Below, one piece after another: positions 35,140 to 44,296 of a stretch of DNA of 64,000 bases. The first letter of the stretch is position 1. Each line of letters starts with the position of its first letter. Origin of the DNA: Lutibaculum baratangense AMV1 (lineage in GTDB: Bacteria > Pseudomonadota > Alphaproteobacteria > Rhizobiales > Tepidamorphaceae); contig NZ_AWXZ01000040.1 in assembly GCF_000496075.1 (NCBI RefSeq), positions 1 through 64,000 on the forward strand, written 5' to 3'. The notes beneath the pieces were generated by a model. It was not told where the DNA came from. It searched no databases and saw nothing but the letters and a program-made list of their open reading frames with translations. Made by a program: the position numbers and the translations under genes.

Positions 35140-37689
35140 ATGATCTCGACATACAGACTGCAGTTCCGCGGCGGCGTCGACTTCGCCCGGGCGGCCGCCC
35201 TCGTGCCGTATCTGAAGCGGCTCGGCGTCAGCCACCTCTACGCCTCGCCGATCTTCGAGGCGGCCGAGGGCTCGACCCACGGCTACGACGTCGTGAACCC
35301 CAACGTGCTCGACCCCGTGCTCGGCGGGGAGGCGGGCTTCGCCGAGCTTCATGATGCGCTGAAGCAGCACGGCCTCGGCCTCGTCATCGACATCGTGCCG
35401 AACCACATGGCGGTCGGCGAGAGCAACCCGTGGTGGTGGGACGCGCTGGCGCGGGGGGCGGACAGCCCCTATGCCGGCCATTTCGACATCGACTGGGAGG
35501 CCGAGGAGGGGCGCGGCCGCATCGCACTGCCGATGCTGGGCGCTCCTTACGCCGAGGAGCTGCAGGGCGGCAACCTGAAGCTCTACGCGGAGAACGGCCG
35601 GTTCCGTCTCGGCTATTTCGACCGCTTCTTCCCGCTCTCGGCCGAGACGCGGGAGGCGCTGAAGGGCGAGGATCTCGACCGGATCAACGGCGATGCCGAC
35701 CGCCTGCACGAGATCCTCGAGCAGCAGAACTACCGGCTCGTGCACTGGCGCGCGGCACCCGACAGCCGCAACTGGCGCCGCTTCTTCGACATCGACAACC
35801 TGATCGGCGTCCGGGTCGACGATCCAGCCGTCTTCGCAGCGACCCACGAGCTGACGCTCGACCTCGTGCGCTCCGGACGGATCGACGGTCTCCGCATCGA
35901 CCATGTCGACGGTCTCGCCGCGCCGACGACCTACCTGAAGCGCCTGCGCGAGGCGGTGAACGAGGCGGGCGCGGGGAAGGACTTCCCGATCTATGTCGAG
36001 AAGATCCTCGGTCCGGACGAGGAGCTGCCCGAGACGTGGCCGGTCGACGGCACGACGGGATACGAGGCCCTGAACGAGATCACCGGGCTTCTCCTGCCGG
36101 CAGGGGCACCCGAAGCGCTGATCGAGGTCGCGCGCGAGCTCACGGGGCAGGAGACGCCTTTCGAGGAGGAGCTGAAGGCCGCGAAGGCCGAGGTGATCGA
36201 CACGCTGTTCGCGGGCGAGCTCGAGGGCCTCACTTCGGCGCTGGCGAGCCTCGCGCAGCGCGAGATCGCGACCGCCGAGATCGGTGCCGTCCGCGGCCGG
36301 CGGGCGATCAACCAGCTCCTGATCGCGCTGCCGGTCTACCGCGTCTATCCCGGCCGTGACGGGATCACGGCGCCGGAGGAGGAGACGCTTCGATCTGCGG
36401 CCGAGACCGCCCGTGCACAGCTCGACGAGGGCGACCATCCCGCGCTCGACCTCCTCGTGCGCCTCGTCTCGGCGCCGCAGGACGACGAAGAGCTCGACTT
36501 CGCGCGGCGGCTGCAGCAGCTGTCGGGGCCGGTGATGGCGAAGTCGCTCGAGGACACCGCCTGCTACCGCAACGTCTCCGTGCTCGTCGGCAACGAGGTA
36601 GGCGGGCACCCGCCGCACGTCGCCCTGTCGCCGGAGCGCTTCCTGGAGCGGGCGCGGCGGCGCCAGGAGACCTTTCCGCGCAACCTCGTGCCGACCGCCA
36701 CCCACGACACGAAGCGCGGCGCCGACACGCGGGCGCGGCTCGTCGCCATCGCGGGCCTCCACGAGGAGTGGCGCGCCGCCGTCGACGCCTGGTTCGGCAT
36801 GAATGCCGGAATCCGCGGCGAGATCGACGGTTCGCCGGCGCCCGATCCCGTGACGGAATATCTCTTCTACCAGAGCGCGGCGGCGGCGTGGCCGCCCCTT
36901 CTGGAGGCGGACGACGAGGCCGGCGCCCGGGACTACGCGGCGCGGCTTCAGGACTACATGATCAAGGCGGCGCGCGAGGCGAAGCTGAAGACGAAGTGGA
37001 CGGCGCCGAACGAGGCCTTCGAGAGCACCGTGCGAGATTTCGTCAACGAGGCCCTGAAACCCGGGCCGGACAACCTGTTCCTGCCCTCACTCCACCGGTT
37101 CGTCAGGCGTGCCGATCCCGCCACGCTGTGGACGAGCCTGTCGCAGCTCCTCGTGCAGACGATCGCCCCGGGCGTGCCGGACATCTACCAGGGCAGCGAA
37201 GCGTTCGACTTCTCGCTCGTCGACCCGGACAACAGGCGCATCCCCGACTTCGACGGATTGGCGGAGGGCCTGCCGGCGAGCGCCGCGGGCCTTCTCGGGC
37301 AGTGGCGCGACGGCCGGCTCAAGCAGTTCGTCACCGCCCGCGCGCTTGCCCTGCGGGGGCGGCACCGCGAGCTCTTCCTGCATGGCGAGGTCTCGTTCCT
37401 GCCGGTCTCCGGCGCGGCGGCCGGGCACCTCCTCGCCCTCTGCCGGCGCCACGGCGACATCTCGGTCGTCGCGCTGCTGCCCCGGGAGCCGGGGCGGCTG
37501 TCGGGAGACGAAGGGCTGTGCCTGCCGGCCGAGATCATCGCCGACACGACCGTGGAGTTGCCGGGCGACCCGCCGGCCGTGGGAGACGTGCTCTGCGACC
37601 GGACGCTCGAGACGAGCGGCGGCCGGTTGCCTGTGGCCGCCTGCCTCGACCAGCTCCCCGTCGCGCTCATCGAGATCCCCGGCGGCTGA
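35140..37689 (+). CDS. treY: Maltooligosyltrehalose synthase
   Basis: TreY isomerises the reducing-end linkage of an alpha-glucan to alpha-1,1, so that TreZ can release trehalose. The 849-residue GH13_26 protein has STYRLQFRGGVDFARAA at the start, IVPNHMAVGESNPWWWD near residue 85, IDGLRIDHVDGL (nucleophile Asp254), VEKILGPDEELP (Glu287) and ATHDTKRGADTRAR. A GTG at 35131 in the same frame overlaps the malQ stop as GTGA and may be the true coupled start, adding three residues. It is the last gene of the operon. Confidence 0.96.
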   Translation: MISTYRLQFRGGVDFARAAALVPYLKRLGVSHLYASPIFEAAEGSTHGYDVVNPNVLDPVLGGEAGFAELHDALKQHGLGLVIDIVPNHMAVGESNPWWWDALARGADSPYAGHFDIDWEAEEGRGRIALPMLGAPYAEELQGGNLKLYAENGRFRLGYFDRFFPLSAETREALKGEDLDRINGDADRLHEILEQQNYRLVHWRAAPDSRNWRRFFDIDNLIGVRVDDPAVFAATHELTLDLVRSGRIDGLRIDHVDGLAAPTTYLKRLREAVNEAGAGKDFPIYVEKILGPDEELPETWPVDGTTGYEALNEITGLLLPAGAPEALIEVARELTGQETPFEEELKAAKAEVIDTLFAGELEGLTSALASLAQREIATAEIGAVRGRRAINQLLIALPVYRVYPGRDGITAPEEETLRSAAETARAQLDEGDHPALDLLVRLVSAPQDDEELDFARRLQQLSGPVMAKSLEDTACYRNVSVLVGNEVGGHPPHVALSPERFLERARRRQETFPRNLVPTATHDTKRGADTRARLVAIAGLHEEWRAAVDAWFGMNAGIRGEIDGSPAPDPVTEYLFYQSAAAAWPPLLEADDEAGARDYAARLQDYMIKAAREAKLKTKWTAPNEAFESTVRDFVNEALKPGPDNLFLPSLHRFVRRADPATLWTSLSQLLVQTIAPGVPDIYQGSEAFDFSLVDPDNRRIPDFDGLAEGLPASAAGLLGQWRDGRLKQFVTARALALRGRHRELFLHGEVSFLPVSGAAAGHLLALCRRHGDISVVALLPREPGRLSGDEGLCLPAEIIADTTVELPGDPPAVGDVLCDRTLETSGGRLPVAACLDQLPVALIEIPGG

Positions 37690-37780
37690 GGGCGATCGGG
37701 GACGTTTTCCTCCAGTCGGGGCCCGTGACTTGGTGGCTCCAATGTGGGAATAGCCGGACGACCCGTTCCGGAGCGCCCGC

Positions 37781-38560
37781 ATGACCGAGCCGATCCTCCT
37801 CGACGTCGACGGCGACGTCGCCACGCTGACCTTCAACCGGCCCGAGGCGCGCAACGCCCTCACCTTCGAGATGTACGAGGGGCTGCGCGAGACCTGCGAG
37901 AGGCTCGCGGCGGAGGGCACGGTCAGGTGCCTCGTCATCACCGGCGCCGGCGGCGAGGCCTTCGCGGCCGGCACCGACATCTCGCAGTTCCGCAGCTTCC
38001 GCACGGCGGAGGACGCGATCGCCTACGAGGAGAGGATCGAAGGGGTTCTCCGGGCGATCGAGCTGTGCCCGATGCCGGTCGTGGCGGCGATCGCCGGGGC
38101 CTGCACGGGCGGCGGGGCCGCCATCGCCTCGGCCTGCGACATCCGTATCGCGACGGCTGGGTCCCGCTTCGGCTTTCCCATCGCGCGCACGCTCGGCAAC
38201 TGCCTGTCGACCGCCACGATCTCGCGGGTCGCCGAGCTCATCGGGCCGGGCCGCACGAAGGAGCTGATCTTCACGGCGCGGCTGATCCCGGCGGAGGAGG
38301 CGAGGGCCGTCGGATTCGTGAGCGAGGTGGTGCCGGACGACGCGGCGCTTCAGGCCCGCGCACGGGAGCTGGCCGCGCTGATGACGGGCCACGCCCCGAT
38401 CACGCTCAGCGCGACCAAGGAGGCGCTGCGGCGGCTGCGCACCGGCGATGGCGACGCGACGGGCTCCGACCTCGTCGTGCGCGCCTATACGAGCGAGGAC
38501 TTCCGCGAGGGAATGGAGGCCTTCCTCGCGAAGCGCCCGCCGCAGTGGAAGGGCAGGTGA
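37781..38560 (+). CDS. Crotonase-fold protein lacking both hydratase glutamates
   Basis: The 259-residue protein has the enoyl-CoA hydratase/isomerase fold: NRPEARNALT, the CoA-binding AAGTDISQF near residue 64, and IAGACTGGGAAIASACDIRIA near residue 103. In true hydratases two glutamates act, one in GGGCELA and one in a later FGxPE segment. Here those read GGGAAIA and FGFPIARTLG, so both are gone. It probably acts on a CoA thioester by another crotonase chemistry. Start is ATG after CGGAG. It lies 91 bp after treY and may be transcribed separately. Confidence 0.88.
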   Translation: MTEPILLDVDGDVATLTFNRPEARNALTFEMYEGLRETCERLAAEGTVRCLVITGAGGEAFAAGTDISQFRSFRTAEDAIAYEERIEGVLRAIELCPMPVVAAIAGACTGGGAAIASACDIRIATAGSRFGFPIARTLGNCLSTATISRVAELIGPGRTKELIFTARLIPAEEARAVGFVSEVVPDDAALQARARELAALMTGHAPITLSATKEALRRLRTGDGDATGSDLVVRAYTSEDFREGMEAFLAKRPPQWKGR

Positions 38561-38576
38561 GGACGAAAGCCGATAC

Positions 38577-38616
38577 GAAAAAAGCTGACGACCCGGGGGA
38601 CATGGGTCGCCAGCTT
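38577..38616 (-). terminator. Terminator of the small secreted-protein gene
   Basis: On the minus strand a 12-bp stem with one mismatch (AGCTGGCGACCC pairing with GGGTCGTCAGCT) is followed by a run of six T residues. It lies 116 bases beyond the stop codon at 38732 and just after the convergent crotonase gene. A second small hairpin (GACCGC/GCGGTC) lies at 38625-38646. Confidence 0.75.
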
Positions 38617-38731
38617 CTCGGGGATGACCGCCCGGGGGAGAGCGGTCAGGATGAGCTCTTCAACTATCCGCCGGCCATGTCCGGATGAGGGAGGCGGCGT
38701 GGCAATTTTGCGTCACTGCGCAATTACTTTC

Positions 38732-39145
38732 TCATCGGGCCGCCGTGACGGTTGACGCGGTGCGCATCACCACGCTGGTGTTCTCGCCCAGTCGGTCTTC
38801 GATCGCGACCGTGCGGATGACCCGGGGTGTGTCGCCGCCCTCGGCCGCCTGGAGGCAGGAGGCGTCGATGCGCGGCCAGGTCTGGCCTGCGCAGGAGGAC
38901 CGCTCCACCGCGAGGTCGGCCTTCTGGGCCTCGTGGACCGTCTGCGGCACGTGCCGCTCCGGCACCTGCACCGCCTGGAGCGCGAACGTGGCCGTGTCTT
39001 CGCGCCCCTCGAGGGCGGGATGACGGTCGCTGATCTTCGCCGGCTCGATCTGCGAGCTTCCGTTCGCGGAGGGCTGCGTCATAAGCACGAATCCACCCGC
39101 GCAAATGGCGGCAGCCGTGACGAGTGCGGTACCGCGTGCGAACAT
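38732..39145 (-). CDS. Small secreted or membrane-anchored hypothetical protein
   Basis: The 137-residue product begins MFARGTALVTAAAICAGGFVLM, an N-terminal signal or anchor segment. The mature part is polar, with two cysteines (SCAGQTWPRIDASC), a spacing that could form a disulphide in the periplasm. The segment around CAGQTWPRIDASCL resembles short secreted proteins of alphaproteobacteria, but I cannot assign a family. The ATG at 39145 follows GGAGAGAA. A longer in-frame version from 39238 has no ribosome site. Confidence 0.7.
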   Translation of the reverse strand: MFARGTALVTAAAICAGGFVLMTQPSANGSSQIEPAKISDRHPALEGREDTATFALQAVQVPERHVPQTVHEAQKADLAVERSSCAGQTWPRIDASCLQAAEGGDTPRVIRTVAIEDRLGENTSVVMRTASTVTAAR

Positions 39146-39498
39146 GGATATTCTCTCCAACCTCTGTGGGGTCCGGCGCATGTAATGCGCTCGTGAGCCC
39201 TGTTGCCCTTCTGTCGCCTTCTGGACAAAACAACGCACTCGATGGCTTCCGGTTTCATAGTGTATTGACGTCTCGCTCCGAGTGTGGTCACAAAAGTGTT
39301 TAGCTCTCGCGGCACATCCCCCATCCTGATTATCGACGCATCCGTTTCCGCCCGGTCCGCAAGGCCTTCGCCGGCGCCGTCGGGCTGTTCACGTTTTCGT
39401 GAACGCGCACGCGCCGGATCGGAGGGTCCCACCCCCTCTTCCGAGAGGCTCCCGGCCCGCCGCGGCGCCGTCCCGGGTTCGAGACCGAAGAGGCCGAC
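39146..39498. other. Intergenic region between divergent genes
   Basis: These 353 bases must hold the promoters of the small secreted protein (minus) and yhaO (plus). A TTGACG hexamer at 39265-39270 could be a -35 element on the plus strand, but no good -10 sequence follows at the right spacing. TGTGGTCACA at 39284-39293 is a symmetric TGTG-N2-CACA site that could bind a CRP-like protein. I see no RNA gene or further reading frame. Confidence 0.4.
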
Positions 39499-40737
39499 GT
39501 GACCTCCTTCCGCTTCCTGCACGCCGCCGACCTTCACCTCGGGAGCCCTTTCCAGGGCCTCGCCGTCAAGGATCCCGAGATCGCCGCGCGCTTTGCGGAG
39601 GCGACGCGAAAGGCCTTCGCGAACCTCGTGGCGCGGGCGATCGAGGAGAGGGTGGCCTTCGTGGTGATCGCCGGCGACGTCTATGACGGCGAGTGGAAGG
39701 ACAACACGGTGGGCCTGTTCTTCAACCGCGAGGTCGCGCGGCTCGACCGCGAGGGCATCCCGCTCTTTCTCCTGCGCGGCAACCACGACGCCGACAGCGT
39801 CGTCACGAGGAGCATCACCCTGCCGCCCTCCGTCTCGCAGTTCGAGACCCGCAGGCCCACGACCTTCCGCATCGAGCATCTGAAGGTGGCGCTGCACGGG
39901 CAGGGCTTCGCCGAACGGGCGGCGACCGAGAACCTGTCGCTCGGCTACCCGCCGCCGGTCGCCGGCCACTTCAACATCGGCGTGCTGCACACCTCGCTCA
40001 CCGGGCGGCCGCCGCACGCGAACTACGCGCCGTGCGGCATCGAGGACCTGAAGGGCCGTGGCTACGACTACTGGGCGCTCGGCCACGTCCACGAGCACGA
40101 GATCGTGTGCACGGATCCCCACGTCGTCTTCCCGGGCAACCTGCAGGGCCGCAGCATCCGGGAGACCGGAGCGAAGGGCGCGGTGATCGTGTCGGTCGAG
40201 GAGGGGCGGGTGACGTCGCTCGAGCACGCGGCGCTCGACGAGGCGCGCTGGGCGCTCGCCGAGGTGGACGTCGCGGGCGCGGAGGACCTGTCCGGGCTTC
40301 TCGGCCAGGTCGAGCGGGCGCTGGCGCCGGTCGCCGCCGAGGCGGAGGGCAGGCTCCTCGCGCTGCGCCTGCGGCTGACGGGCGAGACCCCGATGCGGCG
40401 CCACCTCGTCGCGAACCGTGCCTCGGTCGGCGACGAGATCCAGGCCGCCTGCCACAGGCTGCACCCCGACATCTGGCTCGAGAAGCTCGACATGCGCCTC
40501 GCCGATCCCGCCGGCCCGCGCGCTCCGGCCGCCGATCCGGCCCTCGATCTCGCCGCCATCCTCGAAGGCCTCGCCTCCGACCCGGAGATGATCGCGCGCG
40601 CGAGGAGCGTGATCGCCGAGGTCGCGGGCAAGCTGCCGGCCGGGCTCGGCGCCCTCGACGCGCCGCTCGGCGACGACGCGGAGACGCTGCTCGCGGAGGC
40701 GCGCGACGTGCTGCTCGAGCGCGCGGGCGGGGCCTGA
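39499..40737 (+). CDS. yhaO: YhaO/SbcD-like metallophosphoesterase (DNA repair exonuclease family)
   Basis: This 412-residue calcineurin-like phosphoesterase resembles SbcD/Mre11. The five metal-site motifs are visible: HAADLHLG, GDVYDG, GNHD, LHTS and LGHVHEHE. The start is GTG at 39499 after GAAGAGG. It is followed 7 bp later by a YhaN-type ATPase, the partner seen in the two-gene yhaON arrangement, so the two probably form an SbcCD-like nuclease complex acting on DNA ends. The substrate is inferred from the family. Confidence 0.92.
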   Translation: MTSFRFLHAADLHLGSPFQGLAVKDPEIAARFAEATRKAFANLVARAIEERVAFVVIAGDVYDGEWKDNTVGLFFNREVARLDREGIPLFLLRGNHDADSVVTRSITLPPSVSQFETRRPTTFRIEHLKVALHGQGFAERAATENLSLGYPPPVAGHFNIGVLHTSLTGRPPHANYAPCGIEDLKGRGYDYWALGHVHEHEIVCTDPHVVFPGNLQGRSIRETGAKGAVIVSVEEGRVTSLEHAALDEARWALAEVDVAGAEDLSGLLGQVERALAPVAAEAEGRLLALRLRLTGETPMRRHLVANRASVGDEIQAACHRLHPDIWLEKLDMRLADPAGPRAPAADPALDLAAILEGLASDPEMIARARSVIAEVAGKLPAGLGALDAPLGDDAETLLAEARDVLLERAGGA

Positions 40738-40744
40738 GGGCGGC

Positions 40745-43700
40745 ATGCGGTTCGAGAGGCTCCATCTCCTGCGCTACGGGGCGCTCAGCGACCGCACGCT
40801 CGGCTTCCGGCCGGACGCGAGGCTCCACCTCGTCTACGGGCCGAACGAGGCGGGCAAGACCTCGGCGCTCGCCGCGATCTCCGACCTCCTGTTCGGCTTC
40901 CCGCATCTCAAGGCCTACGACTTCGTGCACGACGCCGCCTCGCTGCGGGTCGCGGCGACGCTCGAGGCCCGCGACGGCTCGGTTCTCTCCTTCCGGCGGC
41001 GGCGCGGCAACAAGAGCACCCTCCTCGCCGACGACGACAACGAGGCGGCGCTGCGCGACGACGCGCTGGCGCCGTTCCTGGGCTCGCTGACGCGCGAGGT
41101 GTTCGAGCGCGCCTTCGGCCTCGACTCCCAGCGTCTGCGGCGGGGCGCCGACGAGATGCTGAGGAGCGACGGCGAGCTCGGCTCGATGCTGTTCGCCGCC
41201 TCCTCCGGCCTCTCCGGCCTCTCCGGCCTCAAGTCCGACCTCGACGCCGAGGCCGGCCAGATCTTCGCGCCGCGCGCCTCGAAGGACCGGCTCTTCTACC
41301 AGGCGCTCGCGCGCCACGAGGAGGCGCGGCGGGCCGAGCGCGAAAGCGAGCTGAGCGCCACCCGGTGGAAGGCGCTCAACCAGGAGATCGACGATCTGCG
41401 CCTCCAGTACGACGAGCTGGCGGACGCGAAGGCGCGACTGCGCACGCGCGTGTCGCGGCTCGAGACGCTGAGGACGCTGCAGCCGATCGTCGCCGAGATC
41501 GACGGCGACGAGGCGCGCCTCGCCGAGTACGGCGATCTCGCCGGTCTCCCCGCGGGATTCGCGTCCGACCTCGAGGGGCGGCTCGACGAGGCGGAGAGGG
41601 CGCAACGGGCCTTCGCGGCGGCCGAGGAGCAGGTCGCGCGGTGCCGCGAGCAGCTCGGCCGGATCGTCGTCGATCGCGCGCTGCTCCAGGAGGCGGAGGC
41701 CGTCAGCGCGCTGTTCGGCCGGTCGGGCGACTATGCCGGCAAGGCGAGGGACATCCCACGCATCGTCGCCGAGCGCGACGACTACGAGGCGCAGCTCGTG
41801 CAGATTTCGCGGCGCCTCGGCGTCGGGCGCGACGAGCTCGAGGCGCGTCTGCCCTCGGACGCCGCGATCGCGCGGGCGCAGGCGCTCGTGGCGGAGGGCA
41901 GGAGGCTCGCTGAGGACCGCGCCTCGATGAAGAGGCGGCTGCAGGAGGAGCGCGAGACGCTCGCGCGGCTCGACGACGAAAAGCCGACGGAGGCGCTGGT
42001 CGACCCGCGACCGTGGCGCGACAGGCTCCTCGCGCTCGGCCCGGACCTGCGGCTCGTCGAGGGCAGGGCGGAGCGGGAGGCCTCGATCCGCGGGGAGCGC
42101 CGGCGCATCGCCGAGGACGCGGCCCGGCTCGAGCCCGCGGTCGTCGAATTGGACCGGCTGGCGCAGGCGGCGATGCCCTCGCTCGAGACGATGGCGAGGC
42201 AGCACGAGGACATCGCCGCGCTCGACCGGAAGCTCGAGGCGCTTCGCGCGCGGCAGGCCGAGGCGGAGGAGAGGCTCGCGCGGCTGCGGTCGGCGATCGC
42301 GGAGACGGAGCGTTCGGGCGTCGTGCCGACCGACGCCGCCATCAGGGAGGCGCGGGAGGCGCGCGACGCCGGTTTCGCGACGCTCGCCGACGCGCTCCTC
42401 GGGCGGAGGCCGCTTGCGGCAGAAGGGGCGCACGGCGAGATCGAGCGGTTCGGCGCGCTGGTGCGCGAGGCCGACCGCCTCGCCGACGCGGCGCTGTCCG
42501 ACGCCGAGCGCGTCGTCACCCACGCCGCCCGTCTCTCCGAGGTCGAGGCGCTGGCGGAGGCCGGGCGCGGCCTCGACGAGGAGGCGGCGTCGCTCGAGGC
42601 GAGGCGCGAGGCCCTGCTGGACGCGTTCGCGGGCCCGTTGCGCCGCCTCGGGCTCGAGCCCGGCGGCACGGAGCCGATGCTCGGCTGGCGGCGCTCTCTC
42701 GACGCCCTCCTCGAGGACAGGCGCCGCCTGCTCGCCGAGGAGGATGCGGTCGCGGGGCTCGCGGCGCTGGAGGATCGCATGAGGCCTGCGCTGGAGGAGA
42801 TCGCGGCGGCGGTCGGGCTCGCCGCAGGCAGCCTGCCCGTGCCGGCGATGGCGCGGGCGGCCGAGGATCGACTGCGCCATCTCGGGGAAGCCTGGACCGA
42901 GAGCCGGACGCAGGCCGGCCGCCGCGAGGACTGCCTGCGCAGGATCGCGAAGCTCGAGGCTGACGGGGAGGCGCTGGCCGGCGACGAGGAAGGGTGGCGG
43001 CGCCGCTTCGCCGAGGGCGCCGGCGCGATCGGGCTCGCGGCATCCGCCGGGGCGGACGAGGCCTCCGTCGCGCTCGGCCTGTGGGAGAAGGTGCCAGCGA
43101 TCTTGCGGGAGCGCGACAACCGGGCGCGCCGGGTGGCCGGCATGGAGCGCGACATCGACGCCTTCACCGCGGCCGCGGGTGATTTCGTCGCCCGTCTCGC
43201 GCCGGACCTCGCGGGGCTGCCGCCGCTCCACCAGGTCGAGCGGCTGAACGAGCGCGCACAGGCCGCCCGAACCGCCATGGCCCAGGAGCGCGATGCCCGC
43301 GCCTCGCTGCAGGAGGGGGAGGTCGCGCTTCAGGCGCGCTCGCAGGAGGTCGAGGCGGCGCGTGCCGCGCGCGACGCGCTTCTCGATGCGTGTCCGCAGG
43401 GCGCCGACCCGGCCGATCTCGTGCGGCGGCTGCGCGAGCGCGACGGATTGCGCGAGGAGCTCCGCAAGTGCCGGACCCGGCTGGCCGAGGTCGCGGCAGG
43501 GGCCGCGGAGACCGAAGTGCGCGAGGACCTGACGGATTTCGACCGGGAACGGGCCGGCATCGAGATCGAGACGCTGAAGAAGGAGGAGGCCCGGCTCGAC
43601 GGCGAGATGAACGAGGTCTTCGCCGCCCTGTCGGAGCGCCGGCGCGAGCGGGAGCGTCTCGACGCGTCGGGGGGCGCCGAGCGCGCGGCCTTCGAGAAGA

Positions 43701-44212
43701 ACGCGGCCGAGGTCGAAGCCGTCGAGGCGGCGCGGCGCTGGGCGGTGCTGCGGCTCGCCTCCGGCCTGCTGTCGGCGGCGATCGAGCGCCACCGCGACCG
43801 GCAGAGCGACCCCGTCATGCGGCGCGCGGGCGAGCTCTTCTCCATCCTGACCGGCGGCTCGTTCGCCGCGCTGAGGCAGGAATACGACAAGGACGACCAG
43901 CCGCAGCTCGTGGGCGTGCGCCCGTCGGGCGAGCGGGTCGATGTCGCCGGCCTCAGCGACGGCACGCGGGACCAGCTCTATCTGGCGCTGCGTCTCGCCT
44001 TCCTGGAGGACTATGCGACGCGCAACGAGCCCGCGCCCTTCATCGGCGACGACATCTTCCAGACCTTCGACGACGACCGCACCGCGGCAGGGCTCCGGAC
44101 GCTCGCCGCCGCCAGCGGGAGCTTCCAGCCGATCCTCTTCGCGCACCACCGCAGCGTCGTCGACATCGCGCGCGACGTGCTGGGCACGGACGCCGATATC
44201 ATAGAGCTCTGA
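40745..44212 (+). CDS. yhaN: YhaN/SbcC-like AAA ATPase with long coiled coils
   Basis: The 1155-residue protein has Walker A GPNEAGKTS at residues 32-40, long Ala/Glu/Arg-rich coiled coils (about 165-1000) and a C-terminal ABC-type half with GLSDGTRDQLYLALR and Walker B PFIGDDIFQTFDD. It ends HHRSVVDIARDVLGTDADIIEL, typical of YhaN. It lacks an obvious CxxC zinc hook at the middle, unlike SbcC and Rad50. It should act with the YhaO nuclease encoded 7 bp upstream. A 9-bp triplication lies inside the gene near residues 153-162. Confidence 0.93.
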   Translation: MRFERLHLLRYGALSDRTLGFRPDARLHLVYGPNEAGKTSALAAISDLLFGFPHLKAYDFVHDAASLRVAATLEARDGSVLSFRRRRGNKSTLLADDDNEAALRDDALAPFLGSLTREVFERAFGLDSQRLRRGADEMLRSDGELGSMLFAASSGLSGLSGLKSDLDAEAGQIFAPRASKDRLFYQALARHEEARRAERESELSATRWKALNQEIDDLRLQYDELADAKARLRTRVSRLETLRTLQPIVAEIDGDEARLAEYGDLAGLPAGFASDLEGRLDEAERAQRAFAAAEEQVARCREQLGRIVVDRALLQEAEAVSALFGRSGDYAGKARDIPRIVAERDDYEAQLVQISRRLGVGRDELEARLPSDAAIARAQALVAEGRRLAEDRASMKRRLQEERETLARLDDEKPTEALVDPRPWRDRLLALGPDLRLVEGRAEREASIRGERRRIAEDAARLEPAVVELDRLAQAAMPSLETMARQHEDIAALDRKLEALRARQAEAEERLARLRSAIAETERSGVVPTDAAIREAREARDAGFATLADALLGRRPLAAEGAHGEIERFGALVREADRLADAALSDAERVVTHAARLSEVEALAEAGRGLDEEAASLEARREALLDAFAGPLRRLGLEPGGTEPMLGWRRSLDALLEDRRRLLAEEDAVAGLAALEDRMRPALEEIAAAVGLAAGSLPVPAMARAAEDRLRHLGEAWTESRTQAGRREDCLRRIAKLEADGEALAGDEEGWRRRFAEGAGAIGLAASAGADEASVALGLWEKVPAILRERDNRARRVAGMERDIDAFTAAAGDFVARLAPDLAGLPPLHQVERLNERAQAARTAMAQERDARASLQEGEVALQARSQEVEAARAARDALLDACPQGADPADLVRRLRERDGLREELRKCRTRLAEVAAGAAETEVREDLTDFDRERAGIEIETLKKEEARLDGEMNEVFAALSERRRERERLDASGGAERAAFEKNAAEVEAVEAARRWAVLRLASGLLSAAIERHRDRQSDPVMRRAGELFSILTGGSFAALRQEYDKDDQPQLVGVRPSGERVDVAGLSDGTRDQLYLALRLAFLEDYATRNEPAPFIGDDIFQTFDDDRTAAGLRTLAAASGSFQPILFAHHRSVVDIARDVLGTDADIIEL
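41203..41229 (+). repeat. Three perfect copies of a 9-bp unit inside yhaN
   Basis: CTCCGGCCT occurs three times head to tail and encodes an SGL-SGL-SGL run between the ATPase N-lobe and the coiled coil. Because the unit is a multiple of three, copy-number change would keep the frame. Confidence 0.9.
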
Positions 44213-44225
44213 AGCGCGCGGAATG

Positions 44226-44256
44226 AAAAAAAGGCCCGGCCGCTCGCGCGGCCGGA
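44226..44256 (-). terminator. Terminator of the phytase-like gene
   Basis: On the minus strand the perfect 8-bp stem CCGGCCGC/GCGGCCGG with a 4-base loop is followed, after three more paired or unpaired bases, by seven T residues. It is 41 bases after the stop of the phytase-like gene and may also catch yhaN transcripts from the other side. Confidence 0.85.
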
Positions 44257-44296
44257 CCCGATCATTCGGCATCGTGGAGGGGGCAGGATACCCTGT

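Noticed and set aside
39998-44272. Open frame of more than 1400 codons on the minus strand across yhaO/yhaN
   Set aside because: It lies opposite two clearly recognisable genes. Its Arg/Leu/Val-rich product has no motif, and it exists because GC-rich codons rarely form stops on the complementary strand.
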